NCBI RefSeq assembly: GCF_011761945.1
Contig: NZ_JAASQV010000002.1
Location: forward strand, 930,001-994,000
DNA: 64,000 nt
Direction: 5' to 3'
Origin: Sphingomonas leidyi
GTDB taxonomy: Bacteria > Pseudomonadota > Alphaproteobacteria > Sphingomonadales > Sphingomonadaceae
The position numbers and the translations under genes were made by a program. Within the stretch, counting starts at the first letter, position 1. Every line of letters begins with the position of its first letter. The notes beneath the pieces were generated by a model. It worked only from the letters and a program-made list of their open reading frames with translations. It ran no database searches and had not been told where the DNA came from. Positions 48,501-56,808 of the stretch are shown here, in pieces.

Positions 48501-49260
48501 GCGCATCGAGGCGCTCACCGCCCAGCAGCGAGGACGCCAGATCGCGGCCGCCTTCGCGCCAGATCGGCACCGGCATGCCACCCTGCTGCTCGATTTCGCG
48601 GATCAGCGCCGACACCACCGCCGCATTGTTCGCCAGCACCAGGCTACGATAGAAGAGAATGCCGATGCGCGGCCGGGTGCCTGCACCAGGCAGGTGACCA
48701 GCCTCCCAGGACAGATAGTCGGGAAATGTCGCGAACGGCTTGGGCGCGTCGGGGTGCCACAGGGCGAGATCGGGAAAGACCTGCGGCTGCGGCACGACAA
48801 GGGGCAGGCCCAGCAGGCGCGCGCCGGCATAGGCGAAGAGGCCGGCATAATTGTCCTCCGTCGCGTTGTCCCAATAGCGTGCGACATCGGGATGCTGCGC
48901 GGGATCGACATTGCCTGTGATCGGCGTGCCGGCGCCGACGATCAGCACCTTGGTTCGCCGCTTGGCGGTTTCGATCTGCTCGGAGAAGTTGAGCAGGCGC
49001 GGCCCGGCGGCATCGATCAGGACGAGATCATAGGAACCAAGATCCACTCCTTCGATGCCGGGCAGCAAGCCTCCGCCCAACCCGAAGAAGTCGATTGCCA
49101 TACTGCCCTCGACCCGCTTTGCCGCGGCACGGGCGATCGTCGGCATTTCCGCGATATGGATCGAGACGAAGGCGATACGCGGCCGCGCCCCCTGCGCCTG
49201 CACGGAAGCCGGCGCCATGAACCCCGAAAACAACAGCAACAACGCCACGATCGCTCTCAC
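45526..49260 (-). CDS. Exported, membrane-anchored CobN-like chelatase subunit
   Basis: 1,244 residues from GTG 49260, which overlaps the DUF2149 stop as GTGA. The body is a full CobN/Mg-chelatase H domain: IPYHNEEPGEADVGSDPDSY, PPHHQYLAFYLWMQRG, KVAFVLWSGETAQNGGTSEA and YSPSTQFANREGW. Unlike the cytoplasmic CobN of cobalamin synthesis it starts with a signal peptide (AIVALLLLFSGFMAPASVQA) and ends with a transmembrane anchor (ELLGALATLLLVCGAGF) and ARPRW. It should therefore sit in the periplasm, tethered to the inner membrane. In related loci such proteins act with a TonB receptor and an ExbB-like channel, probably to remove or insert a metal in an imported chelate. No CobS/CobT partner is present. 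Confidence 0.88.
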   Translation of the reverse strand: MRAIVALLLLFSGFMAPASVQAQGARPRIAFVSIHIAEMPTIARAAAKRVEGSMAIDFFGLGGGLLPGIEGVDLGSYDLVLIDAAGPRLLNFSEQIETAKRRTKVLIVGAGTPITGNVDPAQHPDVARYWDNATEDNYAGLFAYAGARLLGLPLVVPQPQVFPDLALWHPDAPKPFATFPDYLSWEAGHLPGAGTRPRIGILFYRSLVLANNAAVVSALIREIEQQGGMPVPIWREGGRDLASSLLGGERLDALILCANRLDYADAKAGAAEAARLDVPPLMCATDYRRTPEAWRKSLGGFAPDQTGELALSELEGIVEPVAVGARAVAPDGTVGYVALADQVRWRVARAMAWARLHRLPNAEKRIVIPYHNEEPGEADVGSDPDSYMDAQESIVALLTRLRAEGYDVGPDPIPDAATLSKRMAEAGSNTRTGDMAALRTRIAQGAIAVPLATYLDWYAMLPADVRQATEARWGPPPGRIMTVDGQIVIPALRFGKVTLVAHPIWGVQADAGALAAKGALPPHHQYLAFYLWMQRGEHADAYLPMFTQLSLMPGKQEGPAADDAVGVLIGALPHIQPLPLQANGGVGNKRRTQAVTIGFMPEIVRAGLNPDLAAIAKLLDGKPADQRSVRDAAIRAGAAGALGLDPASAPWQALEPALRRYLEEAAGAPMPMGGHILGRAPDLATVARLVQAMLAGNGGTAPDLAAVTRSLAGDDAALAPEMAAQARDYAARLAQAPREMDAVVAALSGGYVAPGPMQDAIRNPDALPAGRNPYTLDVRAIPTPAAWATGAKLADDMIAQHRARTGKPPRKVAFVLWSGETAQNGGTSEAQIFRLLGVRPVWNSRGQVVDVTLEPRAALGRPRVDVLVTTSGTYRDHFGDKLGLVSRAVALASAAGEPDNPIRAETQARAAALRRAGVPAEVAERRALRRIFSTAPGAYSPSTQFANREGWSPERMNRLYEARLGHAYGDGSDGEADGAAFAANLEHVDAAVFGRSSSAYGLLDTPMPAAYLGGLAMAVRQRTGRNIETYVANGQVAGEARIETLDRFYARERDSRYLNPEWIKGMQASGYNGARYMADLTDSMLLWEATKPDLVTDRDWEAVRDVYLHDRYDLGLDRFFAEANPAARAKLVAGMRDAIERGNWHADAATRRELGMEAAAMAPAPDVGSLGHVPGASRPTAGGGKIPARAAPASPSNAVSGFELVPEQRTLSPQPASRSWTELLGALATLLLVCGAGFSARPRW

Positions 49261-49622
49261 TTGGCGGCTCCGGCCTTGTCTTCGGGCACATAGACGACCT
49301 TGCCGTCGGGCAGCCGATAGGCGACGCCCAGCCGGTCTCCATCGCCCGACAGCTTCCTGTCGCTCACCTTCTCGACCTTGATCGTCTTGCCGTCCTTGCG
49401 GACAATCTCCATGCGCCCGTCTGCCGTGGTGCGGGTCATCGTCCAGGACGATTGCGGATCGAGCATCGAGGGGGCGCCCATCATCGAATAGAGCGCGACC
49501 ACCATCGCCACGATGAAGGCGAGGCTGATGTCGAACAGGTTGGCAACCCCGGACAGGGGGTCTTCCTGCCAGCTGCCTTCGTCGCGGCGCCGCACGAAGC
49601 GCAGGGCACGCCGCCGCGTCAC
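49257..49622 (-). CDS. DUF2149 inner-membrane protein
   Basis: 121 residues from GTG 49622, which overlaps the ExbB-like stop as GTGA. A basic N-terminus leads to DPLSGVANLFDISLAFIVAM, one transmembrane helix, then a periplasmic domain ending VAYRLPDGKVVYVPED. The DPxxGxxNLFDxxxxF motif and single helix are the DUF2149 pattern. By topology and by its ExbB-like partner it occupies the place of ExbD in a proton-driven motor. Confidence 0.85.
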   Translation of the reverse strand: MTRRRALRFVRRRDEGSWQEDPLSGVANLFDISLAFIVAMVVALYSMMGAPSMLDPQSSWTMTRTTADGRMEIVRKDGKTIKVEKVSDRKLSGDGDRLGVAYRLPDGKVVYVPEDKAGAAK

Positions 49623-50158
49623 GCCTTGTCCTCTTCACGGCGCAGCGCGCGCTCGGCATGGAAGCGCACCGCGTCGAGATCGCTGCGTGCCCAGCCCTCG
49701 CGCACCATCGCGATCAGATAGGCGACCACGCCCACCGCCAGGCCGACGACGGTGCTCGAAAAGGCGATCACCATGTTGGAGGCGAGCATCTGGAGATCGC
49801 CCTTCGCCAGCCCCGACAGCGCAGTGGCCATCGGGATCAGCGTGCCCATCAGCCCGAGTGACGGCCCCACGCGGATGGCAAAGCGGACCATATTGAGCGA
49901 CCGCGCGGCATCGCTCTCTGCCCGCGCTACCACTTCCTCTACTGCAAGCTCGTCATCATGCGCATTGCCGGTCAGGGCGGCATCGATCGCGGTGCGATAG
50001 CGATCCCGCGCCGGGCGCCGGCCGCGCAGGCGACCGATATAGCTGCGCGCGAACAGACCGATCGCCAGCACCGTCCAGACGACGACGCCGAGCAGGCCAA
50101 CGACGACGGGGAGGAACAGCAGATCCGAGATCGCTGCCAGCGCTTCCTTCGCCCACAT
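49619..50158 (-). CDS. MotA/TolQ/ExbB proton channel family protein
   Basis: 179 residues from ATG 50158. The N-terminal hydrophobic helix (LLFLPVVVGLLGVVVWTVLA) is followed by a cytoplasmic segment. The paired C-terminal helices (VGPSLGLMGTLIPMATALSG and SNMVIAFSSTVVGLAVGVVA) contain the conserved GLMGTLIPM and Thr/Ser-rich second helix of ExbB/TolQ. It is the proton-conducting half of a motor that could energise the TonB receptor or the CobN-like protein. It lies between the receptor (2-bp gap) and DUF2149 (4-bp overlap). Confidence 0.88.
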   Translation of the reverse strand: MWAKEALAAISDLLFLPVVVGLLGVVVWTVLAIGLFARSYIGRLRGRRPARDRYRTAIDAALTGNAHDDELAVEEVVARAESDAARSLNMVRFAIRVGPSLGLMGTLIPMATALSGLAKGDLQMLASNMVIAFSSTVVGLAVGVVAYLIAMVREGWARSDLDAVRFHAERALRREEDKA

Positions 50159-50160
50159 GC

Positions 50161-52209
50161 TCAGAGGCTCCGCACATAGCGGGCATAGAGGGTGCGCCCG
50201 GGCATGGCGTAGTCGGCCTTCTCGTAATAGTTGATGTCGAAGGCGTTCGCGACCTCGAGGCGCAGCGTATCCTTGGGCGTCACCCGCCAACGGCCGCTGA
50301 AGTCGACAGTGGTGAAACGGTCATAGGTGAACAGCCCGCCCGCCCCGTTGGTGAAGATCCTGCCCTGGCTGTTGTCGGTATCCAGCCGGTCGCCATTGTA
50401 GCGCACGGTCACCGTGCCGGAGACCGGCCCGGCATTGACGGTGGCGGAACCGGTGGCTTTCCAGTTCGCCACGTTGCGGATCGGTGTGGCGGTGCCCGAG
50501 GGCAGTATGTCCTCTGCCTTGAGGATGCGGGTGACGCTGCCGTTCAGGCTGAAGCGCCCGGGAGCGACGCCCAGCGCCGCGCCGGCGTCGAGCGCGAACT
50601 GCCCCTCGATCCCGCGCATCCGCGACTTGTCCGAATTGATATAGCTCGTCTGGCGCAGAGTCGGGGTCTCGGAGACGATCGCCGTAGTGATGCGGTTGCG
50701 CGTGCGGGCGTCGAAATAGGTGACGTCTGCGCTCAGCAGGCCGCGCGCAAAGCCCAAGCCGGCGTCCCAGGTGGTGTTGCGTTCGGGCTTGAGATCCGCG
50801 TTGCCGAAGGTCACGCGGCGCTGGATGCCGGCGAACTCCTCGCTCTCGCCGGCAAGCTGGATCGCCTGGGCGGGTACGAAGGCACGGCCGATCGTGCCGT
50901 GCGCGCGGAAGCCCGCGCCCAGCTTGACCACGGCGCCGCCGCGCGGATTGAACACGCCGAAATCGGCCTTGCCCGGCGTGAAGTTGGCCCGAAAGGGCGT
51001 CGCCCGGGTCGCCACGGTAAGCCAGTCATAGCGGCCGCCCGCCGTGAGGATCACGCGCTCGCCGAACAGGTTGAGCCCGGCCTCCGCGAACACCGCCTTG
51101 GTCTCGCGGCTTTCGTTCGGAGACGAAGGCGCCTTGCCGGTGCCGTTCGCATTGTGCGACAGCCTGTCGGCCCAGACCTTCTGCCAGTCGAAGCCATAGG
51201 TGAGCCGCAGGGGCGCGAAGACTTGCCAGCTATCCTGCAGTTGGGCGCCGCGATAGGTGGTGACGGTGTTGTTGGACTGGTAGCGCACCGCCGCCGCCGG
51301 CACTTCGAAATAGGTGTAGTCCTCGCGCGAGGCATAGGCGACCAGGCGGATCGCGTGATTCCGCGGCGTGATCCCCACGCGGATATCGCCGCTGACGCGA
51401 TTGGTGCCCGTCGCCGAGCGGCTTTGCGGGTTGAAGGAGCGCGGCCCGGGCGCATCATTGTCCAGGTCCGCGAAGTCGACGCTGCCGTCGATGCGCACGA
51501 TCGGGCCGAGGTTGCTCCCGACGCGCAGCCGGCCGGAAGCACGGCTGAAGTCGCTGTTGGGGCGCTTCTCGCCGCCGCCCAGGCGGAAGTTGCCCATCTG
51601 GTTGACGTAGCCGAGCTCGAGATCGAAGTCGGTGCCGCCGACCAGGTCGCCGCCGAGGCGCATCCCCGAGCGGATCGTCTCGAAGCTGCCTCCGCCGATG
51701 TTGAACGATCCGGCGAGCGGCCCGGACGAGCGCCGCGTGATGATATTGACCACGCCGCCGACAGCCGATGCACCATAGAGTGCGGAAGCCGGCCCCTTAA
51801 GGACTTCCACCCGCGCGATGCTTTCCGGCGAAATGGTGGTGAAGCTGGTCGAGCCCGAAGGACGGCCATCGACCAGCACCAGCGTGCGTGGGTTGATGGT
51901 GAACTCGAAATCGGGCCGGAGCCCTCGCATGCCGATCCCCGCCAAGCCGTTAGGATACTGGATCACGTCCAGCCCGGCGTTCTTCTTGAGTTGATCGAGG
52001 AAGGTGACGCCGACGGTCTGGTCGAGCTGCGCCTCGGTAACCACCTCCATCGACGATGCGACATTCTCGCGCTTCTCGCGCGTGCGGTTCGCCGTGACCA
52101 CGAGCGCATCTTCGGGCTGCGTAACCGGCGTGCCGTCCGCGACGCCCTGTGCCGATACGGGCGTCCCGCCGATGACGGCCAGCCCCAATCCCCAAATCAC
52201 ATGCTTCAC
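50161..52209 (-). CDS. TonB-dependent receptor of CobN/DUF2149 locus
   Basis: 682 residues from GTG 52209, preceded by GGGGAG. It has a signal peptide (GLGLAVIGGTPVSAQ) and a TonB-box-like ALVVTANRTREKR. The plug domain contains VEVLKGPASALYGASAVGGV and VNIITRR, and a 22-strand barrel ends in YARYVRSL. It is a cirA/btuB-size outer-membrane receptor. In this operon its ligand is most likely a metal-tetrapyrrole or metallophore. An AT-rich palindrome is just upstream. Confidence 0.93.
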   Translation of the reverse strand: MKHVIWGLGLAVIGGTPVSAQGVADGTPVTQPEDALVVTANRTREKRENVASSMEVVTEAQLDQTVGVTFLDQLKKNAGLDVIQYPNGLAGIGMRGLRPDFEFTINPRTLVLVDGRPSGSTSFTTISPESIARVEVLKGPASALYGASAVGGVVNIITRRSSGPLAGSFNIGGGSFETIRSGMRLGGDLVGGTDFDLELGYVNQMGNFRLGGGEKRPNSDFSRASGRLRVGSNLGPIVRIDGSVDFADLDNDAPGPRSFNPQSRSATGTNRVSGDIRVGITPRNHAIRLVAYASREDYTYFEVPAAAVRYQSNNTVTTYRGAQLQDSWQVFAPLRLTYGFDWQKVWADRLSHNANGTGKAPSSPNESRETKAVFAEAGLNLFGERVILTAGGRYDWLTVATRATPFRANFTPGKADFGVFNPRGGAVVKLGAGFRAHGTIGRAFVPAQAIQLAGESEEFAGIQRRVTFGNADLKPERNTTWDAGLGFARGLLSADVTYFDARTRNRITTAIVSETPTLRQTSYINSDKSRMRGIEGQFALDAGAALGVAPGRFSLNGSVTRILKAEDILPSGTATPIRNVANWKATGSATVNAGPVSGTVTVRYNGDRLDTDNSQGRIFTNGAGGLFTYDRFTTVDFSGRWRVTPKDTLRLEVANAFDINYYEKADYAMPGRTLYARYVRSL

Positions 52210-52229
52210 AAATGGCTCCCCGCTCCAAT

Positions 52230-52257
52230 GGCATGATATGATATCTTGTATCGTGCC
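52230..52257. promoter_or_regulatory. Palindromic operator between TonB receptor and DUF1826
   Basis: GGCATGATA and TATCGTGCC form a 9-bp inverted repeat with one mismatch. The inner GATATGATATC is itself a perfect palindrome. It lies 21 bp upstream of the receptor GTG and 71 bp upstream of the DUF1826 ATG, so one site could control both directions. It partly resembles alphaproteobacterial Zur boxes (GxTATGTTATAACATAxC; about 13 of 18 positions by eye). Because DUF1826 genes are often Zur-controlled, a zinc response is plausible. Confidence 0.6.
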
Positions 52258-52327
52258 ATGGCGGCGGTTACTGCGGGCGTCAACCCGGAGCTTCGCGATC
52301 GAAGGCTCCCACAAGGGATCGCTGCGG

Positions 52328-52984
52328 ATGGTTGGGAATGCTGTGCTGAAGTCGACGATGGGCTTTTCGGACGGGGAAGCCGCCGCCATCGCCAATTGCG
52401 AGTCGATCCTCGCCGCCATCCGCAACGACAGCGTCCACCTCGCGCTCTGGGACCGACCCCGGCCAGCGAGACTGAAGCCAGTCGACGACCTGTCCTGGGA
52501 CCAGATCGACGACATCGACCGGAACATGGACGTCGCGGATTGCGGCCAGCTGATTCCCGGAGCGCTGATCGAGGCGGGCTACCCGGCCCGGATTGGCCAA
52601 CTCCTGGGCGAAGAGACGCTTGGCCTCACCCGCATCTTCGCCGAGATCATGGCTTGCGATCGTATCCGGCTCCGGCTGGAGATCGTCGAGACCGACGCCT
52701 GCCGAAAGTTTCACGCCGATATGGTGACCGCGCGCCTACTGATGACCGTGTCGGGACCGGCGACCCAGTGGATCTACGCGGACGAGCCGGACAATATCTT
52801 CGATATGAAGACCGGGGCGGTGGGCTTGTTCAAGGGACGTCTGTCGGCGGAGGTGCCGCATATCCTGCATCGATCGCCCCCTATCGCCACTGCGGGAGCG
52901 ACGCGGCTGCTGCTCGTCATCAATCCGGTCGAACCGGACCATATCGCATCCACCAGCACCGGCTCCCAGCAGACCTCGCCATAG
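52328..52984 (+). CDS. DUF1826 family protein
   Basis: 218 residues from MVGNAVLKSTMGFSDGEAAA (52328). AAGGGA lies 9 bp upstream. An in-frame ATG at 52238 falls inside the palindrome and is unlikely. The family pattern is visible in LAAIRNDSVHLALWDRPRPA, RLRLEIVETDACRKFHADMV, LLMTVSGPATQWIYAD and VPHILHRSPPI. DUF1826 proteins are of unknown activity, carry conserved Cys/His residues here (ACRKFHAD, HRSPP), and are often encoded beside zinc-uptake genes. Divergent transcription from the TonB/CobN operon puts it in the same regulon. Confidence 0.85.
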   Translation: MVGNAVLKSTMGFSDGEAAAIANCESILAAIRNDSVHLALWDRPRPARLKPVDDLSWDQIDDIDRNMDVADCGQLIPGALIEAGYPARIGQLLGEETLGLTRIFAEIMACDRIRLRLEIVETDACRKFHADMVTARLLMTVSGPATQWIYADEPDNIFDMKTGAVGLFKGRLSAEVPHILHRSPPIATAGATRLLLVINPVEPDHIASTSTGSQQTSP

Positions 52985-53219
52985 ACAATAGCGAGGGCAC
53001 CGAAGTGCCGCTTGCTCCGGAACCTACCCATTCCTCCCAGAAGAGGTCCGCCGGAGCGCGATCTGCGAGGAGGGCGGGCGCCGAGCGCCGAACGAGCTCT
53101 CCGATCGGTTGCGCTGGGAGGTTCGGGCGATCAGTGGAGATATTCGATCGTGGCACCGATTGACCGACCCGGCTGTCCTTGGAGATCTCGGCCGGGGGCA
53201 GGCTGGCTGCGTGTCCGGT

Positions 53220-54119
53220 TCAGCCTGCAGCACGGGCAAACTTGCCGGGCGCGCACCCTAGCCGCTTGCGGAACGCGGTGCTGAATGCACTCGCGGACTC
53301 GTATCCAATATCCTCGGCGATCCGGTCGAGTGTCTTGATACCGCGCGCCAGCGCGTCCTTGGCAATCGCCATGCGCCAGCGAGCCAGATACTCGATCGGC
53401 GGACAGCCCAGAACGTCGCCAAAGCGGGCCGAGAAGGCGGACCGCGACATGCCGGCAACGCTGGCGAGCTCGGCGACGGTCCAGCTGGCGCGGACATCGG
53501 CATGGATCGCCTGCAGCGCGCGAGCCAATGCCGGATCCCGCATCCCGCTCAGCAAGCCGGCCGGGACGGACCGGCTGGCCAGGCTGCTCCAGCGCAGAGC
53601 CTCCACTAGCAGCGCCTCGAGCATGCGGTGGAGGATCAGTTCCTTGCCTGGGTAATCCGTCGCGCATTCTTCGGCGAGCAAATCGATTAATCGACCGAAA
53701 CGCGTCGCGCGCCCGTCCGAAGCCGGAATGTGAATGCGTTCGGGCAATAGCGACAGCAGGAGAGGGGCGTTGACGCGCTCGAAGGAAAAGCTGCCGCCAA
53801 GGGCGACAAAGTCGGCCTCGCCCTCCGGCTCGCCGTGCCGCACCGCCTCGGAGCGCGGGGCGGCGGGGGCTCCGACGATTCCCGGTTCGCTCCCCAGCGA
53901 GAAAGCCGGCGTGCTCGGCAGTAGCAGGAAGTCGCCCTGTTCAAGGCGAAGGGGATCTTCTCCGTCGAACGTCAACCACGCCTCGCCCGAAACGATGATC
54001 GTGAAGCCGGGTGCGTCATGGGCGTGGTAATGGACGCCCCAGCGCCCTTTGGCCGAGATCGGCTTCGACACGGCGGCGCTCGGACGAAGCAAGGAGATAA
54101 TATCGCTCAAGGGGTCCAT
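53220..54119 (-). CDS. AraC-family regulator with cupin domain
   Basis: 299 residues. The N-terminal cupin (WGVHYHAHDAPGFTIIVSGE, then LEQGDFLLLPSTPAF) is an AraC_binding-type ligand domain. The C-terminal pair of helix-turn-helix motifs (WTVAELASVAGMSRSAFSAR and LDRIAEDIGYESASAFSTAF) ends RKRLGCAPGKFARAA. It is divergent from an SDR gene across a 96-bp gap, the usual arrangement for control of a neighbouring oxidoreductase. Confidence 0.9.
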   Translation of the reverse strand: MDPLSDIISLLRPSAAVSKPISAKGRWGVHYHAHDAPGFTIIVSGEAWLTFDGEDPLRLEQGDFLLLPSTPAFSLGSEPGIVGAPAAPRSEAVRHGEPEGEADFVALGGSFSFERVNAPLLLSLLPERIHIPASDGRATRFGRLIDLLAEECATDYPGKELILHRMLEALLVEALRWSSLASRSVPAGLLSGMRDPALARALQAIHADVRASWTVAELASVAGMSRSAFSARFGDVLGCPPIEYLARWRMAIAKDALARGIKTLDRIAEDIGYESASAFSTAFRKRLGCAPGKFARAAG

Positions 54120-54215
54120 GGTTTGGACGATCCGTAATAAATTATGGACATTGAGTTATATAAGGTATCGGCTTCCCTGTCTATCTCCCGGTCATCGATC
54201 CCCAAGGAGACTGAC

Positions 54216-54965
54216 ATGACCAAGACGATCCTCATCACCGGCACCTCGTCGGGCTATGGCAAGGCCACGGCTGAACTGTTCCTCGCCAAGGGCTGGGACG
54301 TCATCGCGACGATGCGCCGTCCCGAAGCGGCGTCCTTCGTCGGGGACACCGGACGGCTGCGGATCCTGCCGCTCGACGTCACGAGCGAAGCAAGCATCGC
54401 GGTCCTGGTCGAGAAGGCCGGCCCGGTCGATGTCCTGGTGAACAATGCCGGGGTCGGCGGCGTCGGTGCCTTCGAGGCGATGCCGATGTCGCTCGTCCGA
54501 CAGCTCTTCGAGACCAACACGATCGGTGTCATGGCGATGTGCCAGGCATTCATTCCGCAGATGCGCGAGCGCCGCGCCGGCACGATCGTGAATGTGACCT
54601 CGAGCGTCGCTCTGGGCGATTTCCCACTCGCCGCCGCCTATACCGGCAGCAAGCAGGCGATCGAAGGATTCACGGCGTCGCTCGCAATCGAGCTCGGCTA
54701 TTTCGATATCCGCGCCAAGCTGGTCGAGCCTGGCTATGCCCCGACCACTCGCTTCGGGGCCAATGCCATCATCCCGGTCGAGGACCTGCTTCCCGGTGGG
54801 TATGCGGACTTCGCACGCCCCATTCTCGAAGCGTTCGGGAAGCCGGCCATGACGACCTCGGAGATCGATGTCGCGCAAGGCGTCTGGGATGCGGTTCACG
54901 ATACTCGGGGTCAGCTCCGTTTCCCCGCGGGCCCTGACGCCGTCGCGCTCGCCCAGGCGCGCTGA
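54216..54965 (+). CDS. SDR family oxidoreductase
   Basis: 249 residues from MTKTILITGTSSGYGKATAE, with AAGGAGA before the ATG. The classical SDR pattern is complete: the TGxxxGxG cofactor loop (TGTSSGYG), NNAG, a serine in VTSSVAL and the YTGSK catalytic pair. An arginine in TMRRPE after beta2 suggests NADP preference. The substrate is unknown. It is probably controlled by the adjacent AraC-family protein. Confidence 0.92.
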   Translation: MTKTILITGTSSGYGKATAELFLAKGWDVIATMRRPEAASFVGDTGRLRILPLDVTSEASIAVLVEKAGPVDVLVNNAGVGGVGAFEAMPMSLVRQLFETNTIGVMAMCQAFIPQMRERRAGTIVNVTSSVALGDFPLAAAYTGSKQAIEGFTASLAIELGYFDIRAKLVEPGYAPTTRFGANAIIPVEDLLPGGYADFARPILEAFGKPAMTTSEIDVAQGVWDAVHDTRGQLRFPAGPDAVALAQAR

Positions 54966-54971
54966 TCGCCC

Positions 54972-55005
54972 TCTCGTGCCGGCCAGCCCCAAAGCCGGCA
55001 CGAGA
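54972..55005 (+). terminator. Strong stem-loop after SDR gene
   Basis: TCTCGTGCCGGC and GCCGGCACGAGA make a perfect 12-bp stem with a 10-base loop, 7 bp after the SDR stop. No T-tract follows. It could act on both strands, because the phosphatase gene converges from the right. Confidence 0.65.
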
Positions 55006-55308
55006 CTTCAAGCAGTCGGCTGGATCCTCTGTGGTCTCGGCGCCCGAACCGCCCTTCGAGAGACCGGGATGGCGGCGTTGTTCGAGCTTCGTCTGTCAGC
55101 GCCTTGGGCCCCGTCGGCCTCATCGCGCCTGCCTCTCCGTTCCTCCAAGCCTGACGCGTCTCGACTTGGAACCGTTCTTTCCCGGGATCGGGTGAGGAAG
55201 AGATATTGCGTACCCGTAACGAAAGGCGAATGTTTCCGCGGGCCGCGAGGATGGGGAAAGCCGGCCATCGGCAAGCGCAACTCCATCGGGCCCGCCGCGT
55301 CCGGTGCG
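55006..55308. other. About 300 bp without a gene
   Basis: This lies between the convergent ends of the SDR and phosphatase genes. Several short frames cover it, but none has a motif or a good start. I see no repeat. Confidence 0.5.
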
Positions 55309-56724
55309 TTATTTTGCGCGGGCGACACAGGTGCCCCCGTCCGGACCGATCATGCCGGTGCACGTACGAACCGCGATCATCGGCTCCCGCAACTCGATCA
55401 GGCGATTGCGGCCATCCGCGCCGCGTTCCAGCATGAACCCGTCATAGAGCTTCCCGGACACCGTATAGGTGCGGAACTGGAGACGATCGCCCGCAACGTC
55501 GACGACCTGGTACAGCTCGGTCGCCTCCGCGATCCTGTCGGGCTGGGTACGGGAGCGGTCGTTCAGCGCATACATTTTCGAGCCGGTTACCGATACCAGA
55601 TAGACCGGCCCCTGGATCGCGCCGTTCCTGCGCGCCGATGCCGATGCTTCCCGTCCCGCTTCCGAAGTCAGGCGGCTGTAGCAATGGTCATGTCCCTGCA
55701 GCACGAGATCCACCTTGCGCGCGTCGAACACGGGCTTCCATGCCGACTTGATCTCGGCGATGTCCTCGGGGCGGGCACAGGTGAAGACCGGTTGGTGGAA
55801 CAGCACCACATTCCATTTCGCCTTGCTCGACGCGAGCGTCGCGTCGAGCCAGCGCGTCTGGGCATCCATCGTGCCGAGGTCGATCGCCGAGGTGCCGTCC
55901 AGCACGATGAAGCGCACGCCCTGATAATCGACATAATAGGTGGTTGCCCTGGCCGGCTCCGCGCCGTTCGCAGGGAGCGCGAACTGAAGCGGCCAATAGG
56001 GCCCGAGCTTCCGGCTCTCCATACCGTTCGGCAGCACGACATCGACATATTCGTGGTTGCCGGTGGCAGGAATCTGCGGGACGATCGCATAATTATATCC
56101 CGCTGCCTGGTTCCACTCGCCCCATTCGTCGTCATGGTCGAGATCGTCGCGTTGCGCCGCGAGATCGCCGGCGTGCAGCACGAGCTCGATACCGCCATTT
56201 GCATGGAATGCCTGCCGGATCACGCGGCTGGCATAGGTGAGGATGCCGTTCTGAATGTCGCCGAGATAGAGGAAGCGGAAAGGCTTCGGCTCGGCGGCGG
56301 CAGTGCGGAATTGCAGCCATTCGCTCCAGCCCGCGCTGCCCTTCAGCCGATAGGCATAGACGGTATCCGGCTTGAGCCCCGTAAACCGAATCTGGTGGTA
56401 CAGGGCGGAACCGTTGGCACTTTCCTTGGCGTGTGGCGGGTTGGCGCCGATTGCCTTGACCGCCCTTTCGGACAGCGTGGGGCCGTCGACCGAGACGGCG
56501 ATCTCCGCCTCGCTGACGCGCTGGGTGGCATCGGTGCGATAGGCGACCGCCATTTCCCGGGTGGGATCCCCGCCCGGCGTCAGGACGATGCGATCGGGCA
56601 GGTTGCGCGCGGCATAGGGCGTGCCGGCCGACCGGGGCGGCGCGATCTGCGCCCAGGCATCGAGTGTCGTCGCGGCCGAGAGCAGCAGGGCGGAGAGGAC
56701 CAACGAGGTATTCGGAACGCGCAT
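55309..56724 (-). CDS. Exported purple-acid-phosphatase-like metallophosphoesterase
   Basis: 471 residues. A signal peptide (MRVPNTSLVLSALLLSAATT, cleavage near AWAQ) precedes a fibronectin-like N-terminal domain with ALYHQIRFTGLKPDTVYAYR. The calcineurin-type domain shows all metal motifs: YLGDIQNG, LHAGDLAAQ, GNHEY, VLFHQPVF and GHDHCYSR. It should hydrolyse phosphoesters in the periplasm or outside. It lies 84 bp downstream of a large TonB receptor on the same strand, so the two may work together on an organic phosphate source. Confidence 0.9.
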   Translation of the reverse strand: MRVPNTSLVLSALLLSAATTLDAWAQIAPPRSAGTPYAARNLPDRIVLTPGGDPTREMAVAYRTDATQRVSEAEIAVSVDGPTLSERAVKAIGANPPHAKESANGSALYHQIRFTGLKPDTVYAYRLKGSAGWSEWLQFRTAAAEPKPFRFLYLGDIQNGILTYASRVIRQAFHANGGIELVLHAGDLAAQRDDLDHDDEWGEWNQAAGYNYAIVPQIPATGNHEYVDVVLPNGMESRKLGPYWPLQFALPANGAEPARATTYYVDYQGVRFIVLDGTSAIDLGTMDAQTRWLDATLASSKAKWNVVLFHQPVFTCARPEDIAEIKSAWKPVFDARKVDLVLQGHDHCYSRLTSEAGREASASARRNGAIQGPVYLVSVTGSKMYALNDRSRTQPDRIAEATELYQVVDVAGDRLQFRTYTVSGKLYDGFMLERGADGRNRLIELREPMIAVRTCTGMIGPDGGTCVARAK

Positions 56725-56808
56725 GGCACCCCTTCGAGTGATTGGAGCGGCGGCGAGGCGAGCGCCTGCGATTCCGGGCTCGACCTGCTCGAGCCCGGAA
56801 CGACCCGT

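Noticed and set aside
52238..52327. A longer DUF1826 start at ATG 52238
   Set aside because: It would begin inside the palindromic operator, and the extra residues are unlike the family. The ATG at 52328 has a better ribosome-binding site.
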